Part shown: in pieces, positions 9,497-18,500 of the stretch | Position numbering within the stretch: position 1 is the stretch's first letter | Layout: each line of letters starts with the position of its first letter | DNA from: UA16 sp965661575 | GTDB taxonomy: Bacteria > Bacteroidota > Bacteroidia > Flavobacteriales_D > Sanyastnellaceae | Assembly (NCBI GenBank): GCA_965661575.1 | Contig: CBFIEJ010000001.1 | Span: forward strand, 1-64,000 | Reading direction: 5' to 3' | DNA: 64,000 nt | The notes under the pieces: generated by a model | What the model was told of the DNA's origin: nothing | Seen by the model: the letters and a program-made list of their open reading frames with translations, nothing else | The model's database searches: none | Made by a program: the position numbers and the translations under genes

Positions 9497-9565
9497 AACT
9501 TTTCGTTCAAAATTCACGTACAAATCGGCGATGCTAAAGCGCGTGCGTCTTTGCACGATTTCGCT

Positions 9566-9573
9566 TATCTTCG
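9566..9573 (+). promoter_or_regulatory. -7 element for the PpiD-like gene
   Basis: TATCTTCG, a TAnnTTTG variant, lies 27 bases before the ATG. An imperfect hairpin (arms 9537-9546 and 9553-9566) sits just upstream and overlaps the element's first base; it could be an operator or the end of the previous operon. Confidence 0.4.
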
Positions 9574-9600
9574 CAATCCTTTAAAAAAGAGAATGATACC

Positions 9601-11655
9601 ATGTCAATGATAGAACAAATCCGAAACCGCCAAGGCCTCCTGATCGTAATGATCGGCATTGGAATGTTAGGCTTTTTGGTCCCCTATGATGCTGTAATGG
9701 CTTTGGTTGGTCAAGGAACCAACCGAGACGTGGGTGAAGTGGATGGAATTGCAATCACTGCTTTAGATTACCAGACAGAATTGCAAGAACGTCGACGACT
9801 GGGCTTCAGCGGAGACCAACTGGGAGACGAAGTATGGAACGACCTCACTTCAAACATCGTCCTGCGCGATGGCTTCGAATCACTCGGTCTGCAAGTTTGT
9901 GACGAAGAATTCCAAGAGATGTTGTTTGGCTCAGGTTACTCCCCCTACATGAACCGGGCATTCTACTCGAATGCGGAGAACAAAGCCTTCTGGCAGCAAA
10001 ACTTTGGTGCCATGCTGAGCACACCCCAAGGAAAGTCCGATTTCATGTCATACAAACGACTCATCGTTTCGAAACGTTTGCGTGAGAAATTCGACAACCT
10101 CGTTTCGGCTGGAGTCTACACCAATGCCTTGGAAGGAAAATACGACTACATAACCGCTAACCGAAAGGTCAATTTCAATTACGCCTTCAAAGCTTACAAC
10201 GACATTGACGAAAGTGAAATTTCTGTCTCTGACTCAGACGTCAAGGCTTATTTCAGATCGCACAAAAGCGACGATGAGTATGCGCAAAAAACAGGACGGA
10301 CAATCACGTTTGCGCGTATACCTCTTTCAGCCTCTGCTGAAGACGCTCAAGCGATCGAAAACAACTTGGAAGAGCTCAAAAGCTTGTGGCAGACCTCTGC
10401 CCTGAGTGACAGCGAATTCGTGGCTACCGCGAATGAAAAACCATTCACATCAACTGTGCTCAAGGCGAGCGATGTGGAAACAGATTTGAACGAAGCTACT
10501 TTTTTCGATTCAGATCGAGGTGACCTCGTTGGACCGTACCTCAAAAAGCAATCTTATAAATTGGCTCGGGTGATGGATTTCTTCACAGAACCTGACAGTG
10601 CTTCTTGCCGCCACATCTTGTTGAAAGCTGCGAACCCACAGGATGCTTCTGAAATGGACAACCTCATGGCCCGCGCAGACAGCCTGAAGCGCGCATTGCG
10701 CCGCGGGGCTTCTTTTGAAGATTTAGCTGAACGATTCTCAGATGACCCTGGATCGAAGAGCACTGGTGGATTTTACGACTTCTTCACACGAGGACGGATG
10801 GTCAAGCCTTTTGAAGATTTCTGTTTTGAAAACAAGCCAGGATCCATCGCTGCTGTTGAAACGCAATTAGGAGTGCACCTCATCGAGGTTATGGAGCACA
10901 CTGCACGTGTCGAATTTGTTCGCGTTGCAATGATTGAGCGACTCATTCAACCCTCTGCAGAGACAGCGCGTAACGCATACAGCGCGGCAAGTGAATTTGC
11001 CATTGCCTCCAACTCTCGCGAAGCCTTCATGTCTTCATCAAGTGAGGCTGGTTATGCCACCAATACCGCAGACAAAGTTCTGCGCAAAGCGACTTCCATT
11101 TCCGGCCTCCGGAATGCTACAGAAATGGTTTCTTGGGCGTACAACGCCGAAGAAGGTGAAGTTTCCAATCCCATCCTCATCGATAAGAACTACGTCGTAG
11201 CCCACTTGGATCGTATCACCGAACAGGGAGAACCTGACTTTGAGGCCGTAGAACAGCAAATGCGCACAGCTGCAGTCCGAGAAGCGAAAGGAGCGATGTA
11301 TGCTGGCATGATGGGAGAAGGATCATTGGAAGACATTGCAACTGCCATTGGATCATCGGTGAAAGCGGCATCGAACATCGCGTTGAAATTTCCAACGATA
11401 TCTGCAGCGGGCTCGAAGCCAGAACCAGAGGTAGTAGGCCGTGCGTTTGCCATCGACAACGGGAACGTTTCCATGCCAATCATTGGTGAAAATGGAATCT
11501 GGGTCATCGCGCCCACTTCCTCCACAGAAAGCGCTGAAAAGAGCGACTTCCTATCTGAGCAAACAAGTTTATTGTCAAGAGCACGAGGTGCAGTAACGCA
11601 GCGCATTTCCAATGCAATGTTGGATGCTGCAGACTTGACGGACAACAGGAATTAA
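9601..11655 (+). CDS. PpiD-like peptidylprolyl isomerase / foldase
   Basis: One N-terminal membrane helix (about 13-35) anchors a large periplasmic protein. A SurA_N-type chaperone region (about 40-200) precedes a parvulin rotamase domain (about 335-430) with CRHILLK, the spacing GASFEDLAERFSDDPGSK and GGFYDFF. A less conserved C-terminal half follows. PpiD/SurA proteins assist folding of exported and outer-membrane proteins. At 684 aa with a single parvulin domain it fits Bacteroidota PpiD. Its own promoter and a strong terminator make it a single-gene unit. The gene symbol is withheld because orthology to E. coli PpiD is not shown. Confidence 0.88.
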   Translation: MSMIEQIRNRQGLLIVMIGIGMLGFLVPYDAVMALVGQGTNRDVGEVDGIAITALDYQTELQERRRLGFSGDQLGDEVWNDLTSNIVLRDGFESLGLQVCDEEFQEMLFGSGYSPYMNRAFYSNAENKAFWQQNFGAMLSTPQGKSDFMSYKRLIVSKRLREKFDNLVSAGVYTNALEGKYDYITANRKVNFNYAFKAYNDIDESEISVSDSDVKAYFRSHKSDDEYAQKTGRTITFARIPLSASAEDAQAIENNLEELKSLWQTSALSDSEFVATANEKPFTSTVLKASDVETDLNEATFFDSDRGDLVGPYLKKQSYKLARVMDFFTEPDSASCRHILLKAANPQDASEMDNLMARADSLKRALRRGASFEDLAERFSDDPGSKSTGGFYDFFTRGRMVKPFEDFCFENKPGSIAAVETQLGVHLIEVMEHTARVEFVRVAMIERLIQPSAETARNAYSAASEFAIASNSREAFMSSSSEAGYATNTADKVLRKATSISGLRNATEMVSWAYNAEEGEVSNPILIDKNYVVAHLDRITEQGEPDFEAVEQQMRTAAVREAKGAMYAGMMGEGSLEDIATAIGSSVKAASNIALKFPTISAAGSKPEPEVVGRAFAIDNGNVSMPIIGENGIWVIAPTSSTESAEKSDFLSEQTSLLSRARGAVTQRISNAMLDAADLTDNRN

Positions 11656-11673
11656 TACACTCGAACAACATTG

Positions 11674-11703
11674 AAAAAGCTCCCAGTTTTGGGGGCTTTT
11701 TTT
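11674..11703 (+). terminator. Rho-independent terminator
   Basis: An 11-bp stem (AAAAAGCTCCC paired with GGGGGCTTTTT, one G-U) with a short loop ends in a T run. It lies between convergent genes and, being A-rich on one side and T-rich on the other, could stop transcription from both. Confidence 0.85.
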
Positions 11704-11706
11704 ATG

Positions 11707-12969
11707 TCAATTTCGAAACGGGTGAATCTGAAGCAAACTGCCGTCGCCGTAGCTCAAGAATTTAAACCCGTTGTCCATAGCCGTCTCGTAAAGGGCTCTC
11801 CAGTGCCCACCTATGGCGCATGCAACCAAACAGAGCAGTGTGCTCTGGGGCATGTGGAAATTTGTAATCAGCGCTTGGACGGAACGAATTTGATAGGGAG
11901 GCGCCATCATGATGGCTGTTTCGAATTCCCAATCCTTCCCATCTAACTGCTGAATCAACCATTGCATCGCTGTTTCCATGTCCCAGCCCATTTGCTCTTC
12001 GACAAGATGCAGTGAGTCGCTCCACTCCCATTGTTCAAGCGAATGCGGTTGTACGCCTTCTGACCGCCACTTCAAAGCGAGCCAATAAAGGCTTTCCAGT
12101 GTTCGAAGAGTTGTCGTACCGGTGGCAATTCGATTCTGATTCGGTTGTGATAACGCCTTGATGCTATCAAAAGAAACCGTGCACTTTTCCCCGTGCATGA
12201 CGTGCTCTCGCACCTGACCTTCGGCCAACGGCTTGAAGGTCCCTGCACCAACATGCAGCGTCACAGCATGCAGTGAATTCGTCGCGCTGAGTTCTGCCAA
12301 TAAATTTTCATCATAATGCAGCCCTGCTGTTGGTGCTGCAACAGATCCAGGAACTTCTGCATACACCGTCTGATAATCGGAGGCATCATCCGGTTCATCG
12401 GGCCGTCGCATGTAGGGTGGCAGCGGCATCCGACCAAGGGATTCGAGCAGCATTGAAAACATGACTTCAGCGGCCTCACCCGTGGCGGAGGAGATGAATT
12501 TCCATGTCAATTCCACATGACGAATGCCCTCCTCCATGCCTACACGACATGCGTTGACCTCCCAAATTCCCGCGGCATCTTCCACTCGGATCGATGCGAG
12601 CCCATTTTTCCATTTTTTCCCGCCCCTAACCATGCATCGCCAGCGAACAGATGTCATGGAACTCAACGATTGCTCCATGGATTGGCCCATCGGTTCCAGT
12701 AGAAAAATCTCAAGCCGTCCTCCTGTTTCTTTCTGAAGCAAAAGACGTGCGCGAATGACTCGAGTGTCATTCATCCAAAGTTGACTGCCGTTTGGCAAAA
12801 GATTCGGCAAATGATCAAACCGGTAATGCACATTCGACTCCTTGCCATTCCAATGAAGCAATTTCGCCGCTGAACGCGGCTCTGATGGATGAAGTGCAAT
12901 GAGGGTTTCTGGCAAATCATAATCAAATGCCAAATGGTCGTAACCTGGTAAATCAACTGACTTTTTCAC
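11707..12969 (-). CDS. QueA-like S-adenosylmethionine:tRNA ribosyltransferase-isomerase
   Basis: QueA transfers the ribosyl group of SAM to make epoxyqueuosine in tRNA. Conserved blocks are present: AAPTAGLHY, LHVGAGTFKPL, ATGTTTLRTLES and LITNFHMPQSTLL. At 420 aa it is about 60-70 residues longer than E. coli QueA, with extra sequence around 95-150 and 285-345. Bacteroidota commonly carry such a long QueA-like paralogue besides the standard one, so its exact substrate is uncertain. The start is GTG, five bases downstream of a TACTTTTG element. It is divergent from tdh. Confidence 0.85.
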   Translation of the reverse strand: MKKSVDLPGYDHLAFDYDLPETLIALHPSEPRSAAKLLHWNGKESNVHYRFDHLPNLLPNGSQLWMNDTRVIRARLLLQKETGGRLEIFLLEPMGQSMEQSLSSMTSVRWRCMVRGGKKWKNGLASIRVEDAAGIWEVNACRVGMEEGIRHVELTWKFISSATGEAAEVMFSMLLESLGRMPLPPYMRRPDEPDDASDYQTVYAEVPGSVAAPTAGLHYDENLLAELSATNSLHAVTLHVGAGTFKPLAEGQVREHVMHGEKCTVSFDSIKALSQPNQNRIATGTTTLRTLESLYWLALKWRSEGVQPHSLEQWEWSDSLHLVEEQMGWDMETAMQWLIQQLDGKDWEFETAIMMAPPYQIRSVQALITNFHMPQSTLLCLVACAIGGHWRALYETAMDNGFKFLSYGDGSLLQIHPFRN

Positions 12970-12974
12970 AGCTA

Positions 12975-12982
12975 CAAAAGTA
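12975..12982 (-). promoter_or_regulatory. -7 element for the queA-like gene
   Basis: The minus strand reads TACTTTTG and ends five bases before the GTG start, predicting a leaderless transcript. It is back-to-back with the tdh element 26 bases away. Confidence 0.5.
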
Positions 12983-13008
12983 CGTGGTGTTGTCCGTCCA
13001 CAATATCA

Positions 13009-13016
13009 TATCTTCG
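13009..13016 (+). promoter_or_regulatory. -7 element for tdh
   Basis: TATCTTCG ends five bases before the ATG. A TTG at 12990-12992 could be part of a -33 element, 16 bases upstream. Confidence 0.45.
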
Positions 13017-13021
13017 TAAAC

Positions 13022-13981
13022 ATGGTACGCCGACTAGTAATTGGAGCCGCAGGGCAATTGGGAATTGAGCTTGTCCTCAGGATGCAATCCGAGTTTGGAC
13101 CAGCTTCTGTCGATATCTCCGACATACGAGTTCCAGACAATCAAGCAGTGATGCAGAGCAAATTCCTGCACCTCGATGCCACCGACGAAGGGGCGATGTC
13201 CAAAATCTTAGAAGAAGGCCAATACGACGAAGTGTATCATCTGGCTGCAATGCTGAGCGCCACAGGTGAAAAGAAACCCCTCGCCGCTTGGGATCTGAAT
13301 ATGCAGTCCTTGCTCAACATTCTAGAAGCAGCAAAAGAAGGATGGGTGAAGCGCGTTTTCTGGCCCAGCTCAATTGCCGTTTTTGGGCCTCGAACGCCGA
13401 AAAACAGGGTCGCACAGGACGCTCCTTTGGACCCTACAACGGTCTATGGAATCAGCAAGCAAGCTGGTGAATATTGGTGCCGATACTATCACGAAAAATA
13501 CGGTGTAGACGTCCGAAGCATACGGTATCCAGGGCTCATAGGGCACCGTTCAGCTCCCGGAGGAGGAACCACGGATTATGCGGTGGAGATCTATGACTAC
13601 GCCGTCAGAGAAGCAGCTTACACCTGTTTTCTCAAAGCAGATCAAGCCTTGCCCATGATGTACATGGATGATGCGGTTCGAGGCACCTTGGAACTGATGC
13701 GTGCACCAAAAGACCAAATCAGGGTGAGAACCTCTTATAACCTGGGTGCGATGAGTTTCACCCCCAGTGAAATCGGGGAATGCATCCGGCAACAAAAACC
13801 CGAATTTCGATTGGACTATTCACCCGACCAACGCCAAGCTATCGCTGAAAGCTGGCCTTGTAGCATTGACGATTCTGCTGCAAAGGAAGATTGGGGTTGG
13901 CAAGCCGAAATCATGATAGAGGATATGACCAATATCATGTTGGATGCAATGTCAACCACAAACGAAACATTAGAGCCCTGA
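13022..13981 (+). CDS. tdh: NAD-dependent L-threonine 3-dehydrogenase, SDR type
   Basis: This extended short-chain dehydrogenase oxidises L-threonine to 2-amino-3-ketobutyrate. The Rossmann motif is GAAGQLG near the N-terminus. The catalytic YxxxK is in YGISKQAGE, after SSIAVFG. The stretch PGGGTTDYAVEIYDYA, with VRSIRYPGLI just before it, is characteristic of the SDR-type threonine dehydrogenases known from Flavobacterium, and separates it from UDP-sugar epimerases. At 319 aa the length fits. No 2-amino-3-ketobutyrate ligase (kbl) is in the window. Confidence 0.87.
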   Translation: MVRRLVIGAAGQLGIELVLRMQSEFGPASVDISDIRVPDNQAVMQSKFLHLDATDEGAMSKILEEGQYDEVYHLAAMLSATGEKKPLAAWDLNMQSLLNILEAAKEGWVKRVFWPSSIAVFGPRTPKNRVAQDAPLDPTTVYGISKQAGEYWCRYYHEKYGVDVRSIRYPGLIGHRSAPGGGTTDYAVEIYDYAVREAAYTCFLKADQALPMMYMDDAVRGTLELMRAPKDQIRVRTSYNLGAMSFTPSEIGECIRQQKPEFRLDYSPDQRQAIAESWPCSIDDSAAKEDWGWQAEIMIEDMTNIMLDAMSTTNETLEP

Positions 13982-14056
13982 TTCCGTTCAGGGACGAAGG
14001 GAATAGGATGACTCTGATTTGTCCGTTTCTTCCGATTGGATTCATTTACTTTGTAA

Positions 14057-14105
14057 GCACATTCTGACCGCACATTCTAACCGCTCACACGGCGCGTCAC
14101 ATTCT
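14057..14105 (+). repeat. Direct repeats in the cysS leader
   Basis: CACATTCT occurs three times, at 14058, 14071 and 14098. The first two copies are part of a 13-base tandem repeat GCACATTCT(G/A)ACC. They lie in the 142-base gap ahead of cysS, downstream of a possible promoter near 14046-14053. Confidence 0.5.
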
Positions 14106-14123
14106 ATTAGACATCGCACCTCC

Positions 14124-15614
14124 ATGTCCGACCACTCGCCCCTCTATATCCAAAACAGCCTGACCCGGGAAAAAGAGTTATTCACGCCGATTAACGCTCC
14201 CTATGTCGGCATGTATGTCTGTGGCCCCACCGTCTACAGCAATGTTCACTTGGGCAATGTGAGAACGTTTCTCACCTTTGATATTGTCTACCGTCATCTG
14301 ACCTTTTTAGGCTACCAAGTGCGCTACGTGCGGAACATCACAGATGTGGGACACTTGACCGGTGATTCTGATGATGGCGAAGATAAGATTGGGAAAAAAG
14401 CGCGACTCGAAAATCTCGAGCCAATGGAAATTGTGCAGAAGTACACAAATGATTTTCATGATGTGATGCGGGTCTTTAACATCAAAAGTCCATCGATTGA
14501 ACCAAGCGCTACCGGTCACATTGTTGAGCAAATCGAAATGATCAAACAAATCATTTCACGCGGGTATGGATACGAGTCCAATGGCAGCGTTTATTTCAAT
14601 GTGCGCAAGTTCAACGAAGACTTTCCATACGGTCAACTGTCGGGACGTAAAATCGATGACTTGCTCAACAACACGCGCGTCCTCGACGGACAAGATGAAA
14701 AAAACGACCCCCTCGATTTTGCGTTGTGGAAAAAGGCCGACACCTCTCACCTTATGAAATGGCCTTCACCCTGGAGCGAAGGCTTTCCCGGGTGGCACCT
14801 TGAATGCTCTGTAATGAGTACGAAATACTTGGGCAATGCATTCGACATCCACGGTGGTGGGATGGATCTGAAGTTTCCACACCATGAATGTGAAATCGCT
14901 CAAAATGCGGGAGCAACAGGCGAAGGCAATTCAGTCGGGTATTGGATGCATGGAAACATGCTCACCGTCAATGGCCGCAAAATGGCGAAATCCGAAGGCA
15001 ATGGCTTCACCCCTGACGAACTCATCACCGGCAACCACAAATTGCTTGAACGAGGGTATACCGCCATGACTGTTCGCTTCTTCATGCTGCAAGGACACTA
15101 TGCGAGCACATTAGACTTCTCAAACGATGCATTGCAGGCTGCCGAAAAAGGCCTGAGCAGGCTCACAAAGGCGGTGCAAGCCTTGAAGGTTCTCCCCGCA
15201 ACAGCATCCGAAAACAATACCGATGCCAACATCGATGATCTCGCCAAGCGCTGTGCGTCCGCCATGGGGGACGACTTCAATACGCCTATTCTAATCAGCG
15301 TTCTCTTTGATGCCGTGAAGTTGATCAATAACATTCAGGACGGCCGTGTCGCGATCAGCGTAAAACAAAAAGATGCTCTCCAAGCCCTCGTATATGGCTA
15401 CTTTTTTGAAGTTCTCGGGCTTCAATTAGAGGACGATGCTTCAGAAGAAACTGCGGGTGATGCTGATTCTTTGTTGGATCTTCTCGTGCAGCTGCGCAGC
15501 GACGCAAAATCCAATCAAGATTGGAACACTGCCGACTCCATTCGCAAGGCACTGAGTGACTTGGGTGTGACCATCAAAGACGGAAAAGACGGAAGCACAT
15601 GGAACCGCGATTGA
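14124..15614 (+). CDS. cysS: Cysteinyl-tRNA synthetase
   Basis: CysRS charges tRNA-Cys. The class I signature appears as HLGN at about 42-45 (usually HIGH), preceded by the zinc ligand Cys in CGPTVY. Further zinc ligands are in WHLECS and HHECEIAQ. KMAKSEGN at about 286 is the KMSKS loop. The C-terminal anticodon-binding region ends near 496. The chosen ATG gives the usual N-terminus just before the catalytic core; an upstream in-frame ATG at 14019 would add 35 residues with no family resemblance. The 3' end overlaps the next gene by 16 bases. Confidence 0.96.
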   Translation: MSDHSPLYIQNSLTREKELFTPINAPYVGMYVCGPTVYSNVHLGNVRTFLTFDIVYRHLTFLGYQVRYVRNITDVGHLTGDSDDGEDKIGKKARLENLEPMEIVQKYTNDFHDVMRVFNIKSPSIEPSATGHIVEQIEMIKQIISRGYGYESNGSVYFNVRKFNEDFPYGQLSGRKIDDLLNNTRVLDGQDEKNDPLDFALWKKADTSHLMKWPSPWSEGFPGWHLECSVMSTKYLGNAFDIHGGGMDLKFPHHECEIAQNAGATGEGNSVGYWMHGNMLTVNGRKMAKSEGNGFTPDELITGNHKLLERGYTAMTVRFFMLQGHYASTLDFSNDALQAAEKGLSRLTKAVQALKVLPATASENNTDANIDDLAKRCASAMGDDFNTPILISVLFDAVKLINNIQDGRVAISVKQKDALQALVYGYFFEVLGLQLEDDASEETAGDADSLLDLLVQLRSDAKSNQDWNTADSIRKALSDLGVTIKDGKDGSTWNRD

Positions 15615-16609
15615 CCCCCCTGAATCCTCCATTCGGCATCCTGATCATCCTGAGCTGTTTGCTGTTTGAAAGCTGTGGAAACGAATCTAAACCTCCTCCG
15701 GTAAAGAAAGTGATGAGTCGCGTTGAAGCTCCAGCATTCAACAGTGATTCAGCCTTTTCTTACATTCAAACACAAGTCGATTTTGGTCCTCGTGTCCCCA
15801 ACAGTGCTGACCACGTCGCTTGCGGCGATTGGCTCGTGGAAGAGTTGAAACGTCATGGAGCCGAGGTGATTGAACAACCCGGGCGTGTTCGCGCCTACGA
15901 CGAAACGGTGCTCAACATGCGCAATATCATTGGACAGTTCCGACCTGAAAATCCAGAGCGCATCATGCTATACGCCCATTGGGACACCCGCCCATTCGCA
16001 GACAAGGACACCATTCGCGTCCGCGAACCGATTGATGGAGCCAATGACGGCGGATCCGGAGTGGGCGTGCTGCTCGAGGTTGCGCGAATCATCGGTGCTG
16101 ACACCACATTGGATGTCGGTATCGATGTCATCTTTTTCGATGCGGAAGACTATGGAGCCCCAGAATGGGCCCCAGCCAAAAACAGGGACATCACAACTTG
16201 GTGCCTCGGAAGTCAGTTCTGGGCCAACCAACCACACAAGTTCGGCTACCAAGCGAAGTATGGAATCTTACTCGATATGGTCGGTGCGAAAGATGCTGTG
16301 TTCAATCGAGAAGGGACTTCCATGGCTTATGCTCCCTCGGTGGTCAAAAAAGTTTGGGCAGCTGCGAAAAACTTGGGATACAGCGATTATTTCAAAAGTG
16401 ACGTCACACCCCAAACAGTCGATGATAACCTTTTTGTTTCTCAACTTGGAGGGATTCCTTCTGCTAACATCGTACACTATCAAGTGCAAGTCCTGCCCAT
16501 GGGATACGGTCCGTTTCATCACACGCACAAGGACAATATGAGCGTCATCAACAAACCCACACTTATGGCCGTAGGAAGCACGGTGCTCGACGTCCTCTGG
16601 AACGATTGA
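15599..16609 (+). CDS. M28-family lipoprotein, probable glutaminyl-peptide cyclotransferase
   Basis: A signal and lipobox (LLFESC, Cys about 26) predict a lipoprotein. The M28 zinc-enzyme fold shows HWDTRPF (His about 127), DGANDGGSG (Asp about 150), FDAEDYG (Glu about 183), LLDMVGA (Asp about 226) and HHTHKDNM (His about 310). The FDAEDYG block together with CLGSQFWA and the late VDDNLF resembles bacterial type II glutaminyl cyclases such as the Porphyromonas enzyme, which convert N-terminal Gln of exported proteins to pyroglutamate. A plain aminopeptidase role cannot be excluded. It overlaps cysS by 16 bases and is probably translated with it. Confidence 0.8.
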   Translation: MEPRLTPLNPPFGILIILSCLLFESCGNESKPPPVKKVMSRVEAPAFNSDSAFSYIQTQVDFGPRVPNSADHVACGDWLVEELKRHGAEVIEQPGRVRAYDETVLNMRNIIGQFRPENPERIMLYAHWDTRPFADKDTIRVREPIDGANDGGSGVGVLLEVARIIGADTTLDVGIDVIFFDAEDYGAPEWAPAKNRDITTWCLGSQFWANQPHKFGYQAKYGILLDMVGAKDAVFNREGTSMAYAPSVVKKVWAAAKNLGYSDYFKSDVTPQTVDDNLFVSQLGGIPSANIVHYQVQVLPMGYGPFHHTHKDNMSVINKPTLMAVGSTVLDVLWND

Positions 16610-16694
16610 TTCATACCGAATTTTTACGCCTCGGAGTGTGAACAAAACTCACGTCTGAATCGCTCAGGCGCCTGTTTCGTCGGTAGCTTGGTCC

Positions 16695-18482
16695 ATGCTC
16701 TTTCACCCGCAACTCCTCTTTCTGGCAAGTCTCTGTCTCGCCCAAATGGGAGTGGTTTTGGCGCAAAACCCCGCAACGGCTCCTCGCGAACCCAATGAAG
16801 CGGAGCAAATGCTCAGCCGCGGTGACTCGCTTTTTGAGTCGAATCGTCCGGTCGCTGCACTGGCCATGTACCGGGGTGCTGAAGAACGGTCATTCGATCC
16901 TTGTCAAGTTGCGAGAGCTCGACTGGGTATTGCACACATCCACGTACAAAGTCAAAATCCCACTCAGGCGGAAAAGACCCTGAGACTCACAAGTGATGGT
17001 TTACTCGCCTGCAGTGCTGAAGACCGCCTCAAGCAATCGCAACTTGCCGCAGACCTTTGGATGCAGCTTCAGCAGGAGGCACGTGCCATTTCAATTTTAA
17101 CCCGTGAAATCAAGTTGCGGCCTGAAGATTGGGTGCTCAAATCAAAAATTGCCGAGCTGCACTTCATCAGTGGAAACTGGGATGAAGCAAATCGTTGTAC
17201 CCTCAGGTGCCTCAGTCTTGGCAATTCGGACATCCCCAAAGAAAAGCGGTTGCGCTGGCTGAGTCAAGCCATTCAACTTGACTTTATCACGGAAGGAAAT
17301 CGAGCAGACTCATTGACCCGTGTTTTTGAAACCTCCTCAGCGCAAGTCCTTGATGATTTGGCCCAAGACTGCCGCGAGCAAATTCAGATGATCGTGGCGT
17401 CTGAAGGGCATGATGCCGAATCGATGGAATGGGCAAAGCGCATTTTAAATCATGCTGACCGCAACAATCCCGCAGATATGAGCCTCGCTCAATTGCGCGT
17501 CGCAAATGCAGCGCAGAGATTGCACCGACCTCTGGATGTCATCATCGCCCTTCACGAAGCGGTGAAAGAGGCTCGACTTACAACGGATGAAGAATTACTT
17601 CTCGAGGCTCTGCGGCAGCGCGCCGATTTCGAACATAACCGTGGGAATGAAGCTGAAGCACTGGCTGCAATGATGGAAGTTGATGAAATCAATATGCGCG
17701 TCTTGGCTGAATTACAAGCGCAGCCCAATCGTGAGGTGCAAAGGTTCACGGAGCGCATTCTTCCTGAACCGGACCCCTTTGACCGCGCCGTCATCCAAAT
17801 GACGGCCGCTCAGTCATCATCCAACTCCTATGGATTGTGGCCATGGCTCGCGGCACTTCTCAGCATCGGGCTTCTTGCCAACACCAGAAGTCATCGGGTC
17901 CTCCAAGAGGCCTTGCGAAAAGAACGCAGACGCATCATTCGACTGCGCAGCCTTGTTCCTTCCGATCGTCTCCCCAAACCACAAGGAACAGCGGTAAATC
18001 AGAATTCGGAGGATGCAAATTTAGAGTGGGGAAGCAGCAGCCTAATGCCGAATGGAAATTTCGTCTTCGAGCGTGATGAAGATCTTCGATCGCAGAGCAT
18101 CCAAACATTTCTCAACGCGCTTGATGACGAAATTCAAGCTGAGATGAATTGGACCATGGACGCCAATACGCAGTTTTCTGTTGGTCCTGATGTTAGAGTG
18201 GTGATCCGAAATTTCATGCGTGGCCTTGCCGAAATATCGAATTCAGAAGATGCCATTCGCATTGAGGTGGAGGCAGAAACATCTCATTGGCATTTCTGCT
18301 TAAGCAGCAATCACACGGAAGCATCCAAGGCCATGCAGGGGTTATTCCACGGCAAGGACGCATTGGCTTCTTCTCGTTGGAATGAGCTACACGCGCAACT
18401 CCGAAAAATAGCCGGTAAGATTCAGGTTGAACGCATTTCGCCTGTTGAAGAAAAAGTCACTTTGACTCTGCCATTTGCCTGA
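16695..18482 (+). CDS. TPR membrane protein with degenerate histidine-kinase-like C-terminus
   Basis: The signal peptide ends VLA before QNPATAP. TPR-like helices fill about 30-350, a membrane segment lies at about 376-393 (LWPWLAALLSIGLLAN), and a basic coiled region follows. The last 150 residues have the order of a kinase ATPase domain: VRVVIRNFMRGLAEIS at the N-box position, a strand pair, then a helix and KVTLTLPF at the end. The N-box Asn pattern and the DxG and GxG boxes are not recognisable, and there is no phospho-accepting HExx. I infer a pseudo-kinase derived from TPR histidine kinases. TAGCTTGG, three bases before the ATG, may be its -7 element. Confidence 0.65.
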   Translation: MLFHPQLLFLASLCLAQMGVVLAQNPATAPREPNEAEQMLSRGDSLFESNRPVAALAMYRGAEERSFDPCQVARARLGIAHIHVQSQNPTQAEKTLRLTSDGLLACSAEDRLKQSQLAADLWMQLQQEARAISILTREIKLRPEDWVLKSKIAELHFISGNWDEANRCTLRCLSLGNSDIPKEKRLRWLSQAIQLDFITEGNRADSLTRVFETSSAQVLDDLAQDCREQIQMIVASEGHDAESMEWAKRILNHADRNNPADMSLAQLRVANAAQRLHRPLDVIIALHEAVKEARLTTDEELLLEALRQRADFEHNRGNEAEALAAMMEVDEINMRVLAELQAQPNREVQRFTERILPEPDPFDRAVIQMTAAQSSSNSYGLWPWLAALLSIGLLANTRSHRVLQEALRKERRRIIRLRSLVPSDRLPKPQGTAVNQNSEDANLEWGSSSLMPNGNFVFERDEDLRSQSIQTFLNALDDEIQAEMNWTMDANTQFSVGPDVRVVIRNFMRGLAEISNSEDAIRIEVEAETSHWHFCLSSNHTEASKAMQGLFHGKDALASSRWNELHAQLRKIAGKIQVERISPVEEKVTLTLPFA

Positions 18483-18500
18483 ATCGATGATCTGGTTGGA

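Noticed and set aside
9537..9566. Imperfect hairpin between the CNNM gene and the PpiD-like gene
   Set aside because: Arms are short with a four-base bulge and no T run, so it is not claimed as a terminator or operator.
14019..14123. Upstream ATG extending CysRS by 35 residues
   Set aside because: The extension has no similarity to the CysRS N-terminus and would consume the leader repeats.
15870..16541. A 223-codon frame within the M28 gene in another forward frame
   Set aside because: It is Ser/Thr/Met-rich with no motif, and the M28 zinc ligands are in the main frame.
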